Origin: Nitrospira sp.
GTDB lineage: Bacteria > Nitrospirota > Nitrospiria > Nitrospirales > Nitrospiraceae
Direction: 5' to 3'
DNA: 64,000 bases
Assembly (NCBI GenBank): GCA_022842445.1
Contig: JALHPO010000002.1
Span: 124,001-188,000 of the forward strand
Position 1 is the first letter of the stretch; every line of letters starts with the position of its first letter. This document shows positions 53,341-63,322 of this stretch, piece after piece. The notes beneath the pieces are model-generated. The model did no database searches, was not told the origin of the DNA, and was given only the letters and a program-made list of their open reading frames with translations. The translations under genes were made by a program, and so were the position numbers.

Positions 53341-54489
53341 TTATCCAGGCCTCAACGCTTCCCAAAAGCTGTCACCGATCGCCAACCGGTCACCGCCGAG
53401 AGTGTCCACGATAGTTTGTCCCAAGTCCGCAGCAGTCTGGCTGGTTCCTAGATTCACGCCTTGCGCCAGCTTTGGGCCGGTGATGAGCACCGGAACATAT
53501 TCCCGAGTCGGTAGTTTTTCCGGCTTCGACACATCGCGGCCGTGATCACCGGTCAGAATGACCATATCCCCGACCCGCAACTGTTCGAACAGATTCGGCA
53601 ACCGGCGATCAAAATCCTGGAGGGCTTCCGCAGCCTGCGCGCTGTCCTCCGACAAGAGATTCAAACTCACATAGAGAAGGCCGCGCGGCACCTTATTCAG
53701 CATCCCCACCGTGTCCTCGAACGCGGAGGCGGCAGGAAACGCTTTCGTGAAGCCGCGGCCGCTGAACAAATCATAGACCTTGCCGATCCCCATCGTAATC
53801 TGGCCGGACCGACTCAAAGCATCCAGCATGGTGAGGCCCGGCGGCTCCACGACAAAATCTTTGCGCCCGGCCTGAGGGCGTAGGGCTCCGGGTTCACCCG
53901 TGAGCGGTTGGGCGACGATGCGGATCAGCGTACCGGTCTTTTTCGCTTCCCTCCATGCCTCACGGCACTGCTGATGCAAGACGGCGACGGGCATCGTGGC
54001 TTCATGCGCGGCCACATAACAGGTATTCCCGCCGTCGGTCCAGAGGATGGGAGCCCCGCTTGAGAGATGCTCCGTCCCGTAATCGCGTACCATCGAAGCC
54101 ATAGAAGCCACACGACGGCCGATCAGCTTCCGTCCCAATGCCTGCTCGATCACAGACACGACATTCTCTGGAATCCCCGCCTGATAGACCGCAGCACTTT
54201 CATGAACCGTCACCCCGTTGGTTTCCCAATAGCCGGACACCGAGTCTTTGCCGCGCGATGTGAACCCCATTTGCCCAAAACAGCCATGCGGCTGCGCCAT
54301 CGGCGCGACGCCGGGAATCTTCGCAAGATGGCCCAATCCCAGCGCTTCCAAATTGGGAAGACTCAACCCGCCAACGGCATCCGCCAGGTGCACGACCGTG
54401 TTGGCCTCGGCATCATCGTACTCCGCCGCATCCGGCAACGGTCCAATTCCGAATCCATCGATCACGAACAACAACACACGCTTGATCAT
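53341..54489 (-). CDS. deoB: Phosphopentomutase
   Basis: The 382-residue alkaline-phosphatase-superfamily enzyme interconverts ribose/deoxyribose 1- and 5-phosphates. Metal and active-site motifs are LLFVIDGFGIGPLPDA, SRGKDSVSGYWETNGV and ILTGDHGRDVSKP. deoC lies 64 bases upstream, so nucleoside salvage and deoxyribose breakdown are together. Confidence 0.96.
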   Translation of the reverse strand: MIKRVLLFVIDGFGIGPLPDAAEYDDAEANTVVHLADAVGGLSLPNLEALGLGHLAKIPGVAPMAQPHGCFGQMGFTSRGKDSVSGYWETNGVTVHESAAVYQAGIPENVVSVIEQALGRKLIGRRVASMASMVRDYGTEHLSSGAPILWTDGGNTCYVAAHEATMPVAVLHQQCREAWREAKKTGTLIRIVAQPLTGEPGALRPQAGRKDFVVEPPGLTMLDALSRSGQITMGIGKVYDLFSGRGFTKAFPAASAFEDTVGMLNKVPRGLLYVSLNLLSEDSAQAAEALQDFDRRLPNLFEQLRVGDMVILTGDHGRDVSKPEKLPTREYVPVLITGPKLAQGVNLGTSQTAADLGQTIVDTLGGDRLAIGDSFWEALRPG

Positions 54490-54553
54490 AAGAGGGCACT
54501 CCAGTAACTAATGGTAATGATTTCTGTACGCAATCGGTGAAGGTCGGCCACGG

Positions 54554-55219
54554 CTACTTCGAGGCTCTCCACTCTTCCATGATTTTCCGACTTGCGCTGG
54601 TTCCGATCCGGTCGGCTCCTGCTTCTAGCATCGCCTGTGCCGTCTTCCAGTCCCTGATACCACCCGACGCTTTGACCTTCACCCGTCCGGCAACGGCTGT
54701 TTTCATAAGTCGAACGTCCTCGACGGTCGCGCCTGTTGGGCCGAACCCGGTCGAGGTTTTCACATAATCGGCGCCTGCCTCAACGACGAGCAAGCAAGCC
54801 GTGAGCTTCTCTTGTTGAGTCAAATAGCAGGTCTCAAGAATCACTTTATGTTCGACGTTCGGCGTGGCCGTAACGACCTCGGCAATATCCCGCCGCACTT
54901 CGTCATAGTCCCCGGACTTCAGCCGGCTGACATTGATGACCATGTCCAGCACGGAAGCTCCGCGCGAGACGGCTTCCACTGCTTCCGCGACTTTGGCCTT
55001 TGTCGTGTGCCCCCCCAAGGGAAATCCAATGGGGATGCCGACTCGAACGGAGGCGCCGGCTACCGCCGACACAGCCTCATCCACATAACAAGGCGGCACG
55101 AAAATGACCGTGAAGCGATATTCCTTGGCCTCCCGGCACAACCGAAGCACGTCGGCTTTGGTCGCCTCAGGCCGAAGCACCGTATGGTCAATGAGGCTCG
55201 GCAGATTCCATTCAGGCAT
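54554..55219 (-). CDS. deoC: Deoxyribose-phosphate aldolase
   Basis: The 221-residue class I aldolase cleaves 2-deoxyribose 5-phosphate to glyceraldehyde 3-phosphate and acetaldehyde. The Schiff-base lysine is in DYVKTSTGFGPTGAT and the second lysine in RVKVKASGGIRDWKTA. It starts three bases after the mltG stop. Confidence 0.97.
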   Translation of the reverse strand: MPEWNLPSLIDHTVLRPEATKADVLRLCREAKEYRFTVIFVPPCYVDEAVSAVAGASVRVGIPIGFPLGGHTTKAKVAEAVEAVSRGASVLDMVINVSRLKSGDYDEVRRDIAEVVTATPNVEHKVILETCYLTQQEKLTACLLVVEAGADYVKTSTGFGPTGATVEDVRLMKTAVAGRVKVKASGGIRDWKTAQAMLEAGADRIGTSASRKIMEEWRASK

Positions 55220-55222
55220 CGT

Positions 55223-56302
55223 TCACGATACTCCTTCTTGATAGGCAAATACCCTCTTTTCCGGAACCACAGATGTCTGTGAAGAGCGGACACGCCGGAA
55301 GCGCTTTTGGTACTTCTCCACCGCCTTATTATGCTCCACCAGCGTGGCGGAAAATTCGTGGGTCCCGTCGTTCTTCGACACAAAATATAAATCCGAGGTT
55401 GAGGTCGGATAGAGCGCGGCCCGGATCGAGCCTGCCCCCGGACTGGCGATCGGACCAGGCGGCAGTCCCGCCCATCGATACGTGTTATAGGGACTGGGAT
55501 GGGACAGATCCTTTTTCCGCAGATTGCCGTCGAAGTTCGGCAAGCCGTAGATCACGGTGGGGTCGCTTTGGAGGGGAATTCGTTTCTTCAGGCGATTGTG
55601 AAACACGGATGCGATGTGGGGCCGTTCATCTCCCGCGCCGGTCTCTTTTTCGATGACCGACGCCAGTGTCAACACTTCATGCGTCGTGAGCCTCATCTCC
55701 TTCGCGCGCACCTGCCACTCCGAAGTCAAGACGTGCGCCAGCTGATCGACCATGGCTTTCATCACGTCTTTTCCCGCTGTGGGGCGCGGGAACCGATAGG
55801 TGTCCGGGTACAGATACCCCTCCGCACTCTCAGCGGAAATTCCCAACGTCCTGATAAAGGATTTGTCATGGGCCAGCCGCACGAACTCGGCCCGATCGGT
55901 GATACGGTGCTCCGCGAGCACATCGGCGATCTGCCCGATCGTATAGCCCTCCGGAATCGTGATGGAATGAAGGACGACGCGGCCTGCCATCAGCTTGGAG
56001 AGGATCTCGGCCGGAGGCAGGGCGGCATGCAGCTCATATTCACCGGGGCGGATCTTTCGTTCAGCCTCCAGCCTTTTTCCCAGCCACATAAATGCAGAAC
56101 GGCTCTGGATCAACTGTTCCCGCTCAAGAATCTGCGCAACTTGTGAGAACGCCGCCCCTTCCGGAATCACGACGATCTTAGCGGGAGGGTGGTCGGATTC
56201 GGAAAGAAGCGGAGCTTCAATCCATTGAATCGTCAGATACACGGCCAGTCCGCCGAGCACGACGACGACGAGAAGCAGGGTCAGCAGGATGCGCAACTTC
56301 AT
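55223..56302 (-). CDS. mltG: Endolytic murein transglycosylase MltG
   Basis: The 359-residue protein has an N-terminal membrane helix (LRILLTLLLVVVVLGGLAVYL), a LysM-like region (VVIPEGAAFSQVAQILERE), and the YceG domain with the catalytic glutamate in LASVIEKETG and IASVFHNRLKKRIPLQSDPTVIYG as the hallmark segments. It cuts nascent peptidoglycan near the membrane. The start lies 86 bases inside the ruvX reading frame. Confidence 0.97.
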   Translation of the reverse strand: MKLRILLTLLLVVVVLGGLAVYLTIQWIEAPLLSESDHPPAKIVVIPEGAAFSQVAQILEREQLIQSRSAFMWLGKRLEAERKIRPGEYELHAALPPAEILSKLMAGRVVLHSITIPEGYTIGQIADVLAEHRITDRAEFVRLAHDKSFIRTLGISAESAEGYLYPDTYRFPRPTAGKDVMKAMVDQLAHVLTSEWQVRAKEMRLTTHEVLTLASVIEKETGAGDERPHIASVFHNRLKKRIPLQSDPTVIYGLPNFDGNLRKKDLSHPSPYNTYRWAGLPPGPIASPGAGSIRAALYPTSTSDLYFVSKNDGTHEFSATLVEHNKAVEKYQKRFRRVRSSQTSVVPEKRVFAYQEGVS

Positions 56303-56783
56303 GGGATTGCCACTCTAGAGACTCCGAATCTTCATCATGCGAATCGGTCACAACATTCGCCGTTGCGGGGGTCTGCGCCGCCAGATAGCTTTGCAGCAGA
56401 ATGGCCGCAGCGATCCGGTCGATTACGCCTTTTCGTTTCTTCCGGCTGACATCTGCGGCGATGAGCAGATCTTCCGCCGCTTTCGTGGTCATCCGTTCGT
56501 CCCACAGGACGACCGGCACGGACAACCCCGCTTCGAGTTTCACCACAAACGCGCGCATGGCTTGAACGGCAAGCCCTTCACGACCGTCCAGCTGAAGAGG
56601 CAATCCTAAGACCACCCGCTCTACGCTGTGCGATCCGACCAATGCCGCGATGTGGGCGATATCACGATCCAGCGTACGCCGTTCGAATGTTTCGAGCGGC
56701 TGTGCCGTCCATCCCAATTCGTCGCTCAGAGCAACCCCGATCCGCTTGGTACCATAATCGAGCGCGAGGATGCGGCTAGGCAT
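56217..56783 (-). CDS. ruvX: Putative pre-16S rRNA nuclease YqgF (RuvX)
   Basis: The 188-residue RNase H-fold protein shows ILALDYGTKRIGVALSDE, VLGLPLQLDGREG and VVLWDERMTTKAAEDLL. Known members (about 140 residues) process 16S rRNA ends or resolve junctions. This one has a charged tail of about 45 residues (SHDEDSESLEWQSHEVAHP, then RRRRARRTGRVS) that overlaps the start of mltG. alaS ends five bases upstream of its start. Confidence 0.94.
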   Translation of the reverse strand: MPSRILALDYGTKRIGVALSDELGWTAQPLETFERRTLDRDIAHIAALVGSHSVERVVLGLPLQLDGREGLAVQAMRAFVVKLEAGLSVPVVLWDERMTTKAAEDLLIAADVSRKKRKGVIDRIAAAILLQSYLAAQTPATANVVTDSHDEDSESLEWQSHEVAHPADPASRRRRARRTGRVSDDSMD

Positions 56784-56787
56784 GATT

Positions 56788-59430
56788 CTACCGCCTCAGG
56801 GCCTGTTCGACCAAGCCAAAGACCTTTTCCAACGCCGCGTCGAGCTTGGCGACATCCTTCCCGCCTGCTTGCGCCATTTCTGGACGACCGCCGCCTGTGC
56901 CACCGACTTCGACGGCCATCACCTTGATGAGTTCGTTGGCCTTTATCTTTGAGAGGAGATCCTTATCTCCCTTCACTACCACAAACAAAGCCACTTTCCC
57001 CTCGGAGACCCCGCCGAGTGCGATAACGCAGCTCTGTTCCTTCTCCCTTAGGCGATCAGCTAACGCCCGAAGCCCAGCCATATCAATTTCATCAGCACGT
57101 TGCGCATGGACTTTCACTCCAGAGATAGTCTGAATATTGGCTTCATCTTTGGCACCAGCCCCCGTAGCCATTTTCAGCTTCAGCTCTTCAAGCTCCCGCT
57201 CCTTGTCCTTCAACTGCGTCAGCACCTTGCGTGTCTTGCCGACCAGTTCCGCTTGCCCGACCTTCAACAGATCGGACAGCTCGCGGACATCGGCTTCGAG
57301 CTTCTTCATGAGCGCATAGGCCCCGGTACCTGTCTGGGCTTCGATCCGGCGCACCCCGGCCGCCACCCCTCCCTCCGACACAATCCGGAACAACCCGATG
57401 TCGCCCGTCTGCCGGCAGTGGGTCCCGCCGCAGAGTTCTTTGCTGAAGGACTCCACGCTCACAACACGCACCTGCTCGCCGTACTTGTCGCCGAAAAACG
57501 CCAGGGCGCCGTTCGCCACCGCATCCTGGATGCTCATCACATCGGTTCGTACCGCTTCATTCTTGCGGATCTCTCCGTTCACGGTTGACTCGATGTCGTC
57601 GATGTCGCGGGAGGACAACGGCCTGAAGTGGGCGAAGTCGAACCGGAGCCGGTTCGGCCCCACCAGCGATCCATACTGTTTCACATGCGGACCGAGCAAA
57701 TCGCGCAGCGCCGCATGGACCAGATGTGTCGCCGTATGGTTGCGGGCGGCATCCAGGCGCGTGGACGCGTTAACCGTCATCCGTAGCCGCTCTCCTTCGC
57801 GAATACAGCCTTTGCGGACGGTGCCCTTATGAAGAATGAGCGCCGGCGCAGGCCTCGTCGTATTGTCGATTTCGAGCAGCCCTTCAGGGCCGGCCAATGT
57901 TCCGCGGTCACCGACTTGTCCGCCGCCTTCCGCATAAAACGGCGTCACATCCAACACCACCTCGACCTCATCACCTTCTGCTGCTTCCTTGACCAGCTGT
58001 TCGCCCTTGAGGATCGCAAGGAGGATGCTTTCGCTCTCCAACCGGTCGTACCCGATGAACGTGGTCGCCCCGACCCGTTTGACCAGTTCAGTCACCGCCG
58101 GCCTGGCGCTCTCCTGCTCGAACCCGCCGGTCTTGCGCGCACGAGTTCGCTGTTCTTCGATCGCCGCTTCGAATCCCGACTCATCGACGGTCATCCCCTG
58201 TTCGCGGCAGGCCTCCGTCATCAAATCCATGGGAAACCCGTACGTATCATAGAGCTTGAACACGTCACCACCCGCTAACACCGTCTGTCTGTTCGCCCGT
58301 ACCTTTTCGATCATGTCGTTCAAAATCGGCAAGCCCTGATCGAGTGTGGCGATAAACCGTTCCTCTTCGCCCTTCGTCGCTTCGGCGATTGTGCCGGCTG
58401 CCGCGCGCAACTCCGAATACGCGCCGCCCATCTGCTCCACAACCACCGCACTCAGTTCGTGCAAAAATGGCTCGACGATGCCGAGCAACCGGCCATGCCG
58501 CGCAGCACGGCGTAGAATACGCCGCAGCACATACCCGCGGCCTTCATTGGACGGCAGGATGCCGTCTGTCATCAGAAACGATACTGCGCGGAGGTGATCG
58601 GCGATGACGCGCATCGAACGGTCCGCCTGGTCCTTCTCACCGTACTGCATCCCGCCCCGGCCGGCGATTGCCGACAAAAGCGGCGTGAACAAATCGCTGT
58701 CGTAGTTACTGTGAACGCCCTGCGCCACAGCCGAAAGCCGTTCGAGCCCCATCCCCGTATCGATGCTGGGCTTGGGCAACGGATTGAGCTTCCCTGAGGC
58801 ATCCCGGTTGTACTGCATAAAGACGAGATTCCAGATCTCGATGACCCGGTCCCCCTCGCCGTTCGGACGATCGTCTCCAGGCACCGACGGTCCTTGATCG
58901 AAATGCAGCTCCGAACAGGGGCCGCAGGGACCCGTATCGGCCATCTGCCAGAAGTTGTCTTTTTCACCGCACCGGATGATGCGGGCGGGAGATACACCGA
59001 TCTTCTTCCAGAGCTGATCGGCTTCATCGTCCTCGCGGAAAATCGTGACCCACATCCGGTTCTTGTCGAGCCCGACGGTCTTGGTCAGAAACTCCCAACC
59101 GAAAATAACGGCGTCTTCTTTGAAATAGTCTCCGAATGAAAAATTGCCCAGCATCTCGAAGAACGTGTGGTGCCGCCTGGTATACCCGACGTTTTCAAGA
59201 TCGTTGTGCTTGCCGCCGGCGCGCAGGCATTTTTGGACGGATACCGCCCGCTTGTAGGGGCGCGATTCTTCTCCGAGAAAGACCCGCTTGAATTGATTCA
59301 TCCCGGCGTTGGTAAACAGCAGCGTCGGATCGGCCTGTGGAATCAAGGCCGAGCTGGGCACGGCCTGGTGGCCCTGTTGCTCGAAGTACCGGATAAACGA
59401 CTGTCTGAGTTCCTGCGCGCTATGCGTCAT
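56788..59430 (-). CDS. alaS: Alanyl-tRNA synthetase
   Basis: The 880-residue enzyme is complete: class II core (HTFFEMLGNFSFGDYFKEDA), tRNA-binding segment, editing domain with ARNHTATHLVHAALRDLLG and CGGTHCRQTGDIG, and the C-terminal DHHA1-like domain. The start overlaps the recX stop by four bases. Confidence 0.99.
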   Translation of the reverse strand: MTHSAQELRQSFIRYFEQQGHQAVPSSALIPQADPTLLFTNAGMNQFKRVFLGEESRPYKRAVSVQKCLRAGGKHNDLENVGYTRRHHTFFEMLGNFSFGDYFKEDAVIFGWEFLTKTVGLDKNRMWVTIFREDDEADQLWKKIGVSPARIIRCGEKDNFWQMADTGPCGPCSELHFDQGPSVPGDDRPNGEGDRVIEIWNLVFMQYNRDASGKLNPLPKPSIDTGMGLERLSAVAQGVHSNYDSDLFTPLLSAIAGRGGMQYGEKDQADRSMRVIADHLRAVSFLMTDGILPSNEGRGYVLRRILRRAARHGRLLGIVEPFLHELSAVVVEQMGGAYSELRAAAGTIAEATKGEEERFIATLDQGLPILNDMIEKVRANRQTVLAGGDVFKLYDTYGFPMDLMTEACREQGMTVDESGFEAAIEEQRTRARKTGGFEQESARPAVTELVKRVGATTFIGYDRLESESILLAILKGEQLVKEAAEGDEVEVVLDVTPFYAEGGGQVGDRGTLAGPEGLLEIDNTTRPAPALILHKGTVRKGCIREGERLRMTVNASTRLDAARNHTATHLVHAALRDLLGPHVKQYGSLVGPNRLRFDFAHFRPLSSRDIDDIESTVNGEIRKNEAVRTDVMSIQDAVANGALAFFGDKYGEQVRVVSVESFSKELCGGTHCRQTGDIGLFRIVSEGGVAAGVRRIEAQTGTGAYALMKKLEADVRELSDLLKVGQAELVGKTRKVLTQLKDKERELEELKLKMATGAGAKDEANIQTISGVKVHAQRADEIDMAGLRALADRLREKEQSCVIALGGVSEGKVALFVVVKGDKDLLSKIKANELIKVMAVEVGGTGGGRPEMAQAGGKDVAKLDAALEKVFGLVEQALRR

Positions 59431-59927
59431 CGGTCACATTCCTCATGTCTCGTATGATCCCCAATCATACGATCGATTGTCTCTTCTTCGAAACCCCGCT
59501 GACGTAGGAGGCGAACCGATTGAGCCGGGGTCAGTTGCCTGCCTCTGCGCCGTATCACGACCAGGGCTCGACGCGCCAGCGTATCTTCGTCAAGATCACG
59601 CAGCGCCTCCCGGATTGCCAGACCGGCCACAGCCTCCGGCACACCCTTGAGCAGCAACTCCGCTTCCAGCCGTTCCCGCCCCATCGGCCTCCGGGCAAGA
59701 CGGATCTCGATCCAACGTTCCGCGTAGGCTCCGTCGTTGAGGTAGCGGAGATCGGACAAGCGGCTGATGGTCTGTTGTATCTGAGCCGGCGCAGCGCCCT
59801 TGCGAAGAAGAAACTGCTCGACCTGGGCGGACGTGCGATCCCAACGCGCAAGATAGCGAATTGCCAGAGACATCCACCGGTCAGGCTTCGTCGAGTCAGG
59901 CTGTTTACCGGTGCGCCCGTTTCTCAT
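59427..59927 (-). CDS. recX: Regulatory protein RecX
   Basis: The 166-residue product (ATG 59927; earlier in-frame starts lie deeper in recA) has the three-helix RecX repeats: [23 protein letters not shown], then [19 protein letters not shown] and [16 protein letters not shown]. RecX inhibits RecA filaments. It overlaps the 3' end of recA by 23 bases and the start of alaS by four, so recA-recX-alaS is one unit. Confidence 0.92.
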   Translation of the reverse strand: MRNGRTGKQPDSTKPDRWMSLAIRYLARWDRTSAQVEQFLLRKGAAPAQIQQTISRLSDLRYLNDGAYAERWIEIRLARRPMGRERLEAELLLKGVPEAVAGLAIREALRDLDEDTLARRALVVIRRRGRQLTPAQSVRLLRQRGFEEETIDRMIGDHTRHEECDR

Positions 59928-60987
59928 CCGATCGGACCGCCGGTTTCTCGTCCTTTCCCTCGGTCTTTGCCTCAGCCTTCTTCTCGTTGCGGCCTGGCAC
60001 ACCAGCCAACTCGCGAAGCTTGGCCTCGACCTCCCGCGCGGCAGCAGCGTTCTGCTTCAGAAAATCCCGCGCCGCGTCGCGTCCCTGCCCGATGCGCTCA
60101 CCTTTGTAGGAGTACCAGGCGCCGGACTTCTCGATGACGCGCTTATCGACTCCAAGATCGACCAGCTCACCCGTCTTCGAGATGCCCTCGGCGAACATGA
60201 TATCGAACTCGGCCTGCCGGAAGGGTGGCGCCATCTTGTTCTTCACGACTTTGACACGAACGCGGCTGCCCATCACATCCTGGCCTTCCTTGATGGATTC
60301 GATGCGCCGAATGTCCAGCCGGACCGATGAATAAAACTTGAGCGCATTGCCGCCGGTGGTTGTTTCGGGGTTGCCGAACATCACGCCGAGCTTCATGCGG
60401 ATCTGGTTGATGAAGACCACGGTGGTCAACGACTTCGCAATTGCTGCCGTGAGTTTTCGCAACGCCTGCGACATCAGCCGCGCTTGCAAGCCCATGTGCG
60501 CGTCGCCCATTTCCCCTTCAATCTCGGCCCGTGGCGTCAACGCCGCCACCGAGTCCACCACGATCAGATCGATCGCCCCGCTGCGCACGAGGGTTTCGGC
60601 GATTTCCAACGCCTGCTCACCGGTATCCGGCTGCGAGACCAGCAAGTCATCGGCCTGCACTCCCAGCTTCTTCGCATACGTCAGATCCAGCGCGTGTTCC
60701 GCATCGATGAACGCCGCGATCCCGCCGGTTTTCTGCACTTCGGCGATGCAATGGAGCGTCATGGTCGTTTTGCCCGAGGCCTCCGGACCGAAAATCTCGA
60801 TGACCCGCCCGCGCGGGAGCCCCCCGACGCCGAGCGCGATATCGAGGCCGAGCGACCCGGTCGAAATGGCCGGCACATCGAGCTTTTCCTCGGCGCCAAG
60901 CTTCATAATGGCCCCCTTCCCATACTGCTTTTCAATCTGGGACAAGGCCAAATCCAATGCGCGCTTCTTATCGTCCTTCTCTGCCAT
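59905..60987 (-). CDS. recA: Recombinase RecA
   Basis: The 360-residue protein has Walker [32 protein letters not shown], and the [20 protein letters not shown] loop region (shown in parts). The tail is acidic and lysine rich ([18 protein letters not shown]). It drives homologous recombination and LexA cleavage. GGAGATCTCC surrounds the ribosome site. No LexA box was recognised upstream. Confidence 0.99.
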   Translation of the reverse strand: MAEKDDKKRALDLALSQIEKQYGKGAIMKLGAEEKLDVPAISTGSLGLDIALGVGGLPRGRVIEIFGPEASGKTTMTLHCIAEVQKTGGIAAFIDAEHALDLTYAKKLGVQADDLLVSQPDTGEQALEIAETLVRSGAIDLIVVDSVAALTPRAEIEGEMGDAHMGLQARLMSQALRKLTAAIAKSLTTVVFINQIRMKLGVMFGNPETTTGGNALKFYSSVRLDIRRIESIKEGQDVMGSRVRVKVVKNKMAPPFRQAEFDIMFAEGISKTGELVDLGVDKRVIEKSGAWYSYKGERIGQGRDAARDFLKQNAAAAREVEAKLRELAGVPGRNEKKAEAKTEGKDEKPAVRSDEKRAHR

Positions 60988-61083
60988 GGAGATCTCCTCA
61001 ATATAGTGGGGATGAAGAAACGCGATTATACCGAAGCAGGCCGGGGAAACCTAGCCCACATTGTTCATGGTTTTTTCATTGCA

Positions 61084-61230
61084 ACCGTTCGTCTCTGGAA
61101 GCCTTCATCCCTCGTATCTCGTCCTTCGACTCTGCTCAGGACCGTGAGCCTGCCGAACGGTGAATCGTGAAACACGAGACAAAGCGCCCATGTTTATTTG
61201 CGAGATACGAGAGACCCTTCACGAGATACC
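61084..61230. repeat. Intergenic repeats with CTCGTATCTCG / CGAGATACGAG inverted pair
   Basis: CTCGTATCTCG (61111-61121) and CGAGATACGAG (61201-61211) are perfect 11-base inverse copies. Inside lies ACCGTTCG (61084-61091) paired with CGAACGGT (61154-61161). The CTTCGACTCTGCTCAGGAC core is a type widely scattered in bacterial genomes. A related unit, CGAGATACGCTTCACG, is at 63288-63303. The rest of the 358-base gap 60988-61345 holds no gene. Confidence 0.65.
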
Positions 61231-61345
61231 TTCCTCCCCGATCGGCCGGCGTCTTTGTTCAAACCAGAGTTTTCCTTGCGATCTCTTCACGAGTCTTTAT
61301 ACTTCAGCAAGACACGGTCGCAAGCAGAAATCAGGGAGACCCGAC

Positions 61346-62425
61346 ATGGCCAAAATCGACGAATTTTTCAGGATGATGGCGGAACGCGGCGCATCCGACT
61401 TGCATCTCGTATCCGGACAGCCTCCTGTCATGCGGGTCAACGGCGAGCTGGAACGAGTCCCCGGACAGAGCCCGCTCATCCACGAACAACTCAAAGAGGT
61501 TCTCTACGAAATAGCGCCCGCCGCCAAGAAAACCCAATTTGAAGAAACCGGCGACGTGGATTTCGGATATGAAATTCCTGGACTTGCCAGGTTTCGCGCC
61601 AATTTTTTCAATCAAAAATACGGCTGTGCCGCCGTATTCCGGAAAATTCCCTCCAAGGTCCTGACGGCGGCCGAGTTAGGGCTTCCTCCGATCCTGACCA
61701 GATCGGCCATGCTGAAAAAAGGGCTGGTCCTTGTGACTGGGCCAACCGGCAGCGGAAAATCGACCACCCTGGCTGCCATCATCGACCACGCCAACAAGAA
61801 TCGGAAAGACCACATCTTGACGATCGAAGACCCGATCGAGTTCGTCCACCAAAGCCAAGGTTGCGTCATCAACCATCGCGAAATCGGCGTCCACACCCAA
61901 TCGTTCGGCACCGCCCTGCGTGGCGCCTTGCGCGAAGATCCGGACATCATTCTGGTCGGCGAGCTGCGTGATCTCGAAACCATTCGGCTTGCGGTGGAAG
62001 CCGCCGCAACCGGGCACCTGGTCTTTGGGACACTGCACACCGAGAACGCATCGAAAACGGTCGACCGGGTCATCGAGGTGTTCCCGCATCAGGAACAGGC
62101 ACAGATCCGCAACACGCTGTCGACCGCCCTCAGAGTGGTGGTGGCCCAGAACCTCTTCAAACGAATCGACCAGAAAGGACGCTGCGCCGCTCTTGAGATT
62201 CTGGTCTGTACACCCGGAGTCGCCAATCTGATCCGCGACGCCAAGACGTTCCAGATTGCGTCGCTCATGCAGACCGGCAAGGCGGCCGGCATGCAAACCC
62301 TGGACGATGCCATTCAGGACCTATTGACGAAAAAATGGATTTCTCCGGAGGAAGCCTACGAGAAATCGATCGACAAAACGCGCTTCGCCAAATTGCTCAA
62401 GACGCCGCCCGACGCCCTGCAATAA
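61346..62425 (+). CDS. pilT: Type IV pilus twitching/retraction ATPase PilT
   Basis: The start at 61346 follows AGGGAG and yields the typical N-terminus MAKIDEFFRMMAERGASDLH. The 359-residue hexameric ATPase has Walker A VTGPTGSGKSTTLAAI, the Asp box IEDPIEFVHQ, and the Walker B/His region VGELRDLETIRLAVEAAATG with LVFGTLHTENA. It powers pilus retraction at the inner membrane. No other pil gene is in this window. Confidence 0.96.
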   Translation: MAKIDEFFRMMAERGASDLHLVSGQPPVMRVNGELERVPGQSPLIHEQLKEVLYEIAPAAKKTQFEETGDVDFGYEIPGLARFRANFFNQKYGCAAVFRKIPSKVLTAAELGLPPILTRSAMLKKGLVLVTGPTGSGKSTTLAAIIDHANKNRKDHILTIEDPIEFVHQSQGCVINHREIGVHTQSFGTALRGALREDPDIILVGELRDLETIRLAVEAAATGHLVFGTLHTENASKTVDRVIEVFPHQEQAQIRNTLSTALRVVVAQNLFKRIDQKGRCAALEILVCTPGVANLIRDAKTFQIASLMQTGKAAGMQTLDDAIQDLLTKKWISPEEAYEKSIDKTRFAKLLKTPPDALQ

Positions 62426-62462
62426 TCGCCGCGACATGGCGCCGGACCGCAATCCAAGCCTT

Positions 62463-62495
62463 GAATGACCGGGACTGAACCGGTTCCGGTCATTC
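62463..62495. terminator. Hairpin between convergent pilT and thpR
   Basis: GAATGACCGG (62463-62472) pairs with CCGGTCATTC (62486-62495); the loop contains GAACCGGTTC. It overlaps the thpR stop. T tracts are absent on both sides, so terminator function is tentative. Confidence 0.5.
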
Positions 62496-63104
62496 CTCCT
62501 CCGACAATCCGACCTCCCACAGCTTCGTATAGACTGGCCCGGCTGTGCGCAACTCGCTCTGCATCAGCGCAATGGCGGTGACCGCCAACGATCCGACAGC
62601 CGACGGCCGATCCAGCACACCGCTCCTCACCAAAACCTGCCCTACCAGACGTTCCCCCTCTTTAACACGGGCCAACGTGAGATGAGGACTCCAGGGTTTG
62701 TCATCCGCCGCAATGCCGAATGACCGGCAACAAGCCTCCACACTTTGATGCCATGACGCCAATCGTTGTGCGTGGTCGCTCTGCTCCCATGCTTCGGATG
62801 GGGCGACCCACAAGACCCGTGGTTGCTGGGCGCGAGGGACCCCCCCTATCCGTTCGAACGGAACGTGAATGACGCGACAACCCGTTATCGCCCGTTGAAC
62901 GGCTTCACGTATGGGCTCGATGAGTTGTTCGTCGATGTCGCCGAGAAATCGGACGGTGAGATGAATAGACGACGGCTGCACCCAGGAGATACGAACATTC
63001 TTCGCGCATTCTCGAGAAAACAACTGTATGAGATCCTGCTCAATACCCGCAAGCTTCACCCGGAGATCTTCCGTCAATACGACGGCAAGAAAAGTCCGGA
63101 TCAT
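62490..63104 (-). CDS. thpR: RNA 2',3'-cyclic phosphodiesterase (2'-5' RNA ligase family)
   Basis: The 204-residue protein has the two HxTx motifs of the 2H phosphoesterases: SIHLTVRFLGDI and SPHLTLARVKEG. ThpR opens 2',3'-cyclic phosphates and can act as a 2'-5' ligase in vitro. It is convergent with pilT and lies downstream of cinA, a pairing often seen. Confidence 0.94.
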   Translation of the reverse strand: MIRTFLAVVLTEDLRVKLAGIEQDLIQLFSRECAKNVRISWVQPSSIHLTVRFLGDIDEQLIEPIREAVQRAITGCRVIHVPFERIGGVPRAQQPRVLWVAPSEAWEQSDHAQRLASWHQSVEACCRSFGIAADDKPWSPHLTLARVKEGERLVGQVLVRSGVLDRPSAVGSLAVTAIALMQSELRTAGPVYTKLWEVGLSEEE

Positions 63105-63322
63105 CTTCTAGGTTTCCTTTCCTCGCAGCTTGTCGTGTCGGTGTCGGCTCGCCGTACAGTTCGTATCCCGTCGTTCGCACGATATGCGCGAGAACGGCCC
63201 GACGAGCGCGACAGGCGAGACTCATGCCGACGCAGCCTCTGACCACTGCCGCTTTTCTCGCCACTCTCGCGAGCCTCGCTCATGGAACGAGATACGCTTC
63301 ACGTTAGACGAGATGCGAAGTG
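63105..63322. other. Gap between cinA and thpR with one repeat unit
   Basis: The gap contains CGAGATACGCTTCACG (63288-63303), akin to the repeats at 61111 and 61201, and otherwise no recognised element. Confidence 0.4.

Noticed and set aside
53542-53883. Plus-strand frame of 113 residues
   Set aside because: It is antisense to deoB, which has all its metal motifs in the other strand.
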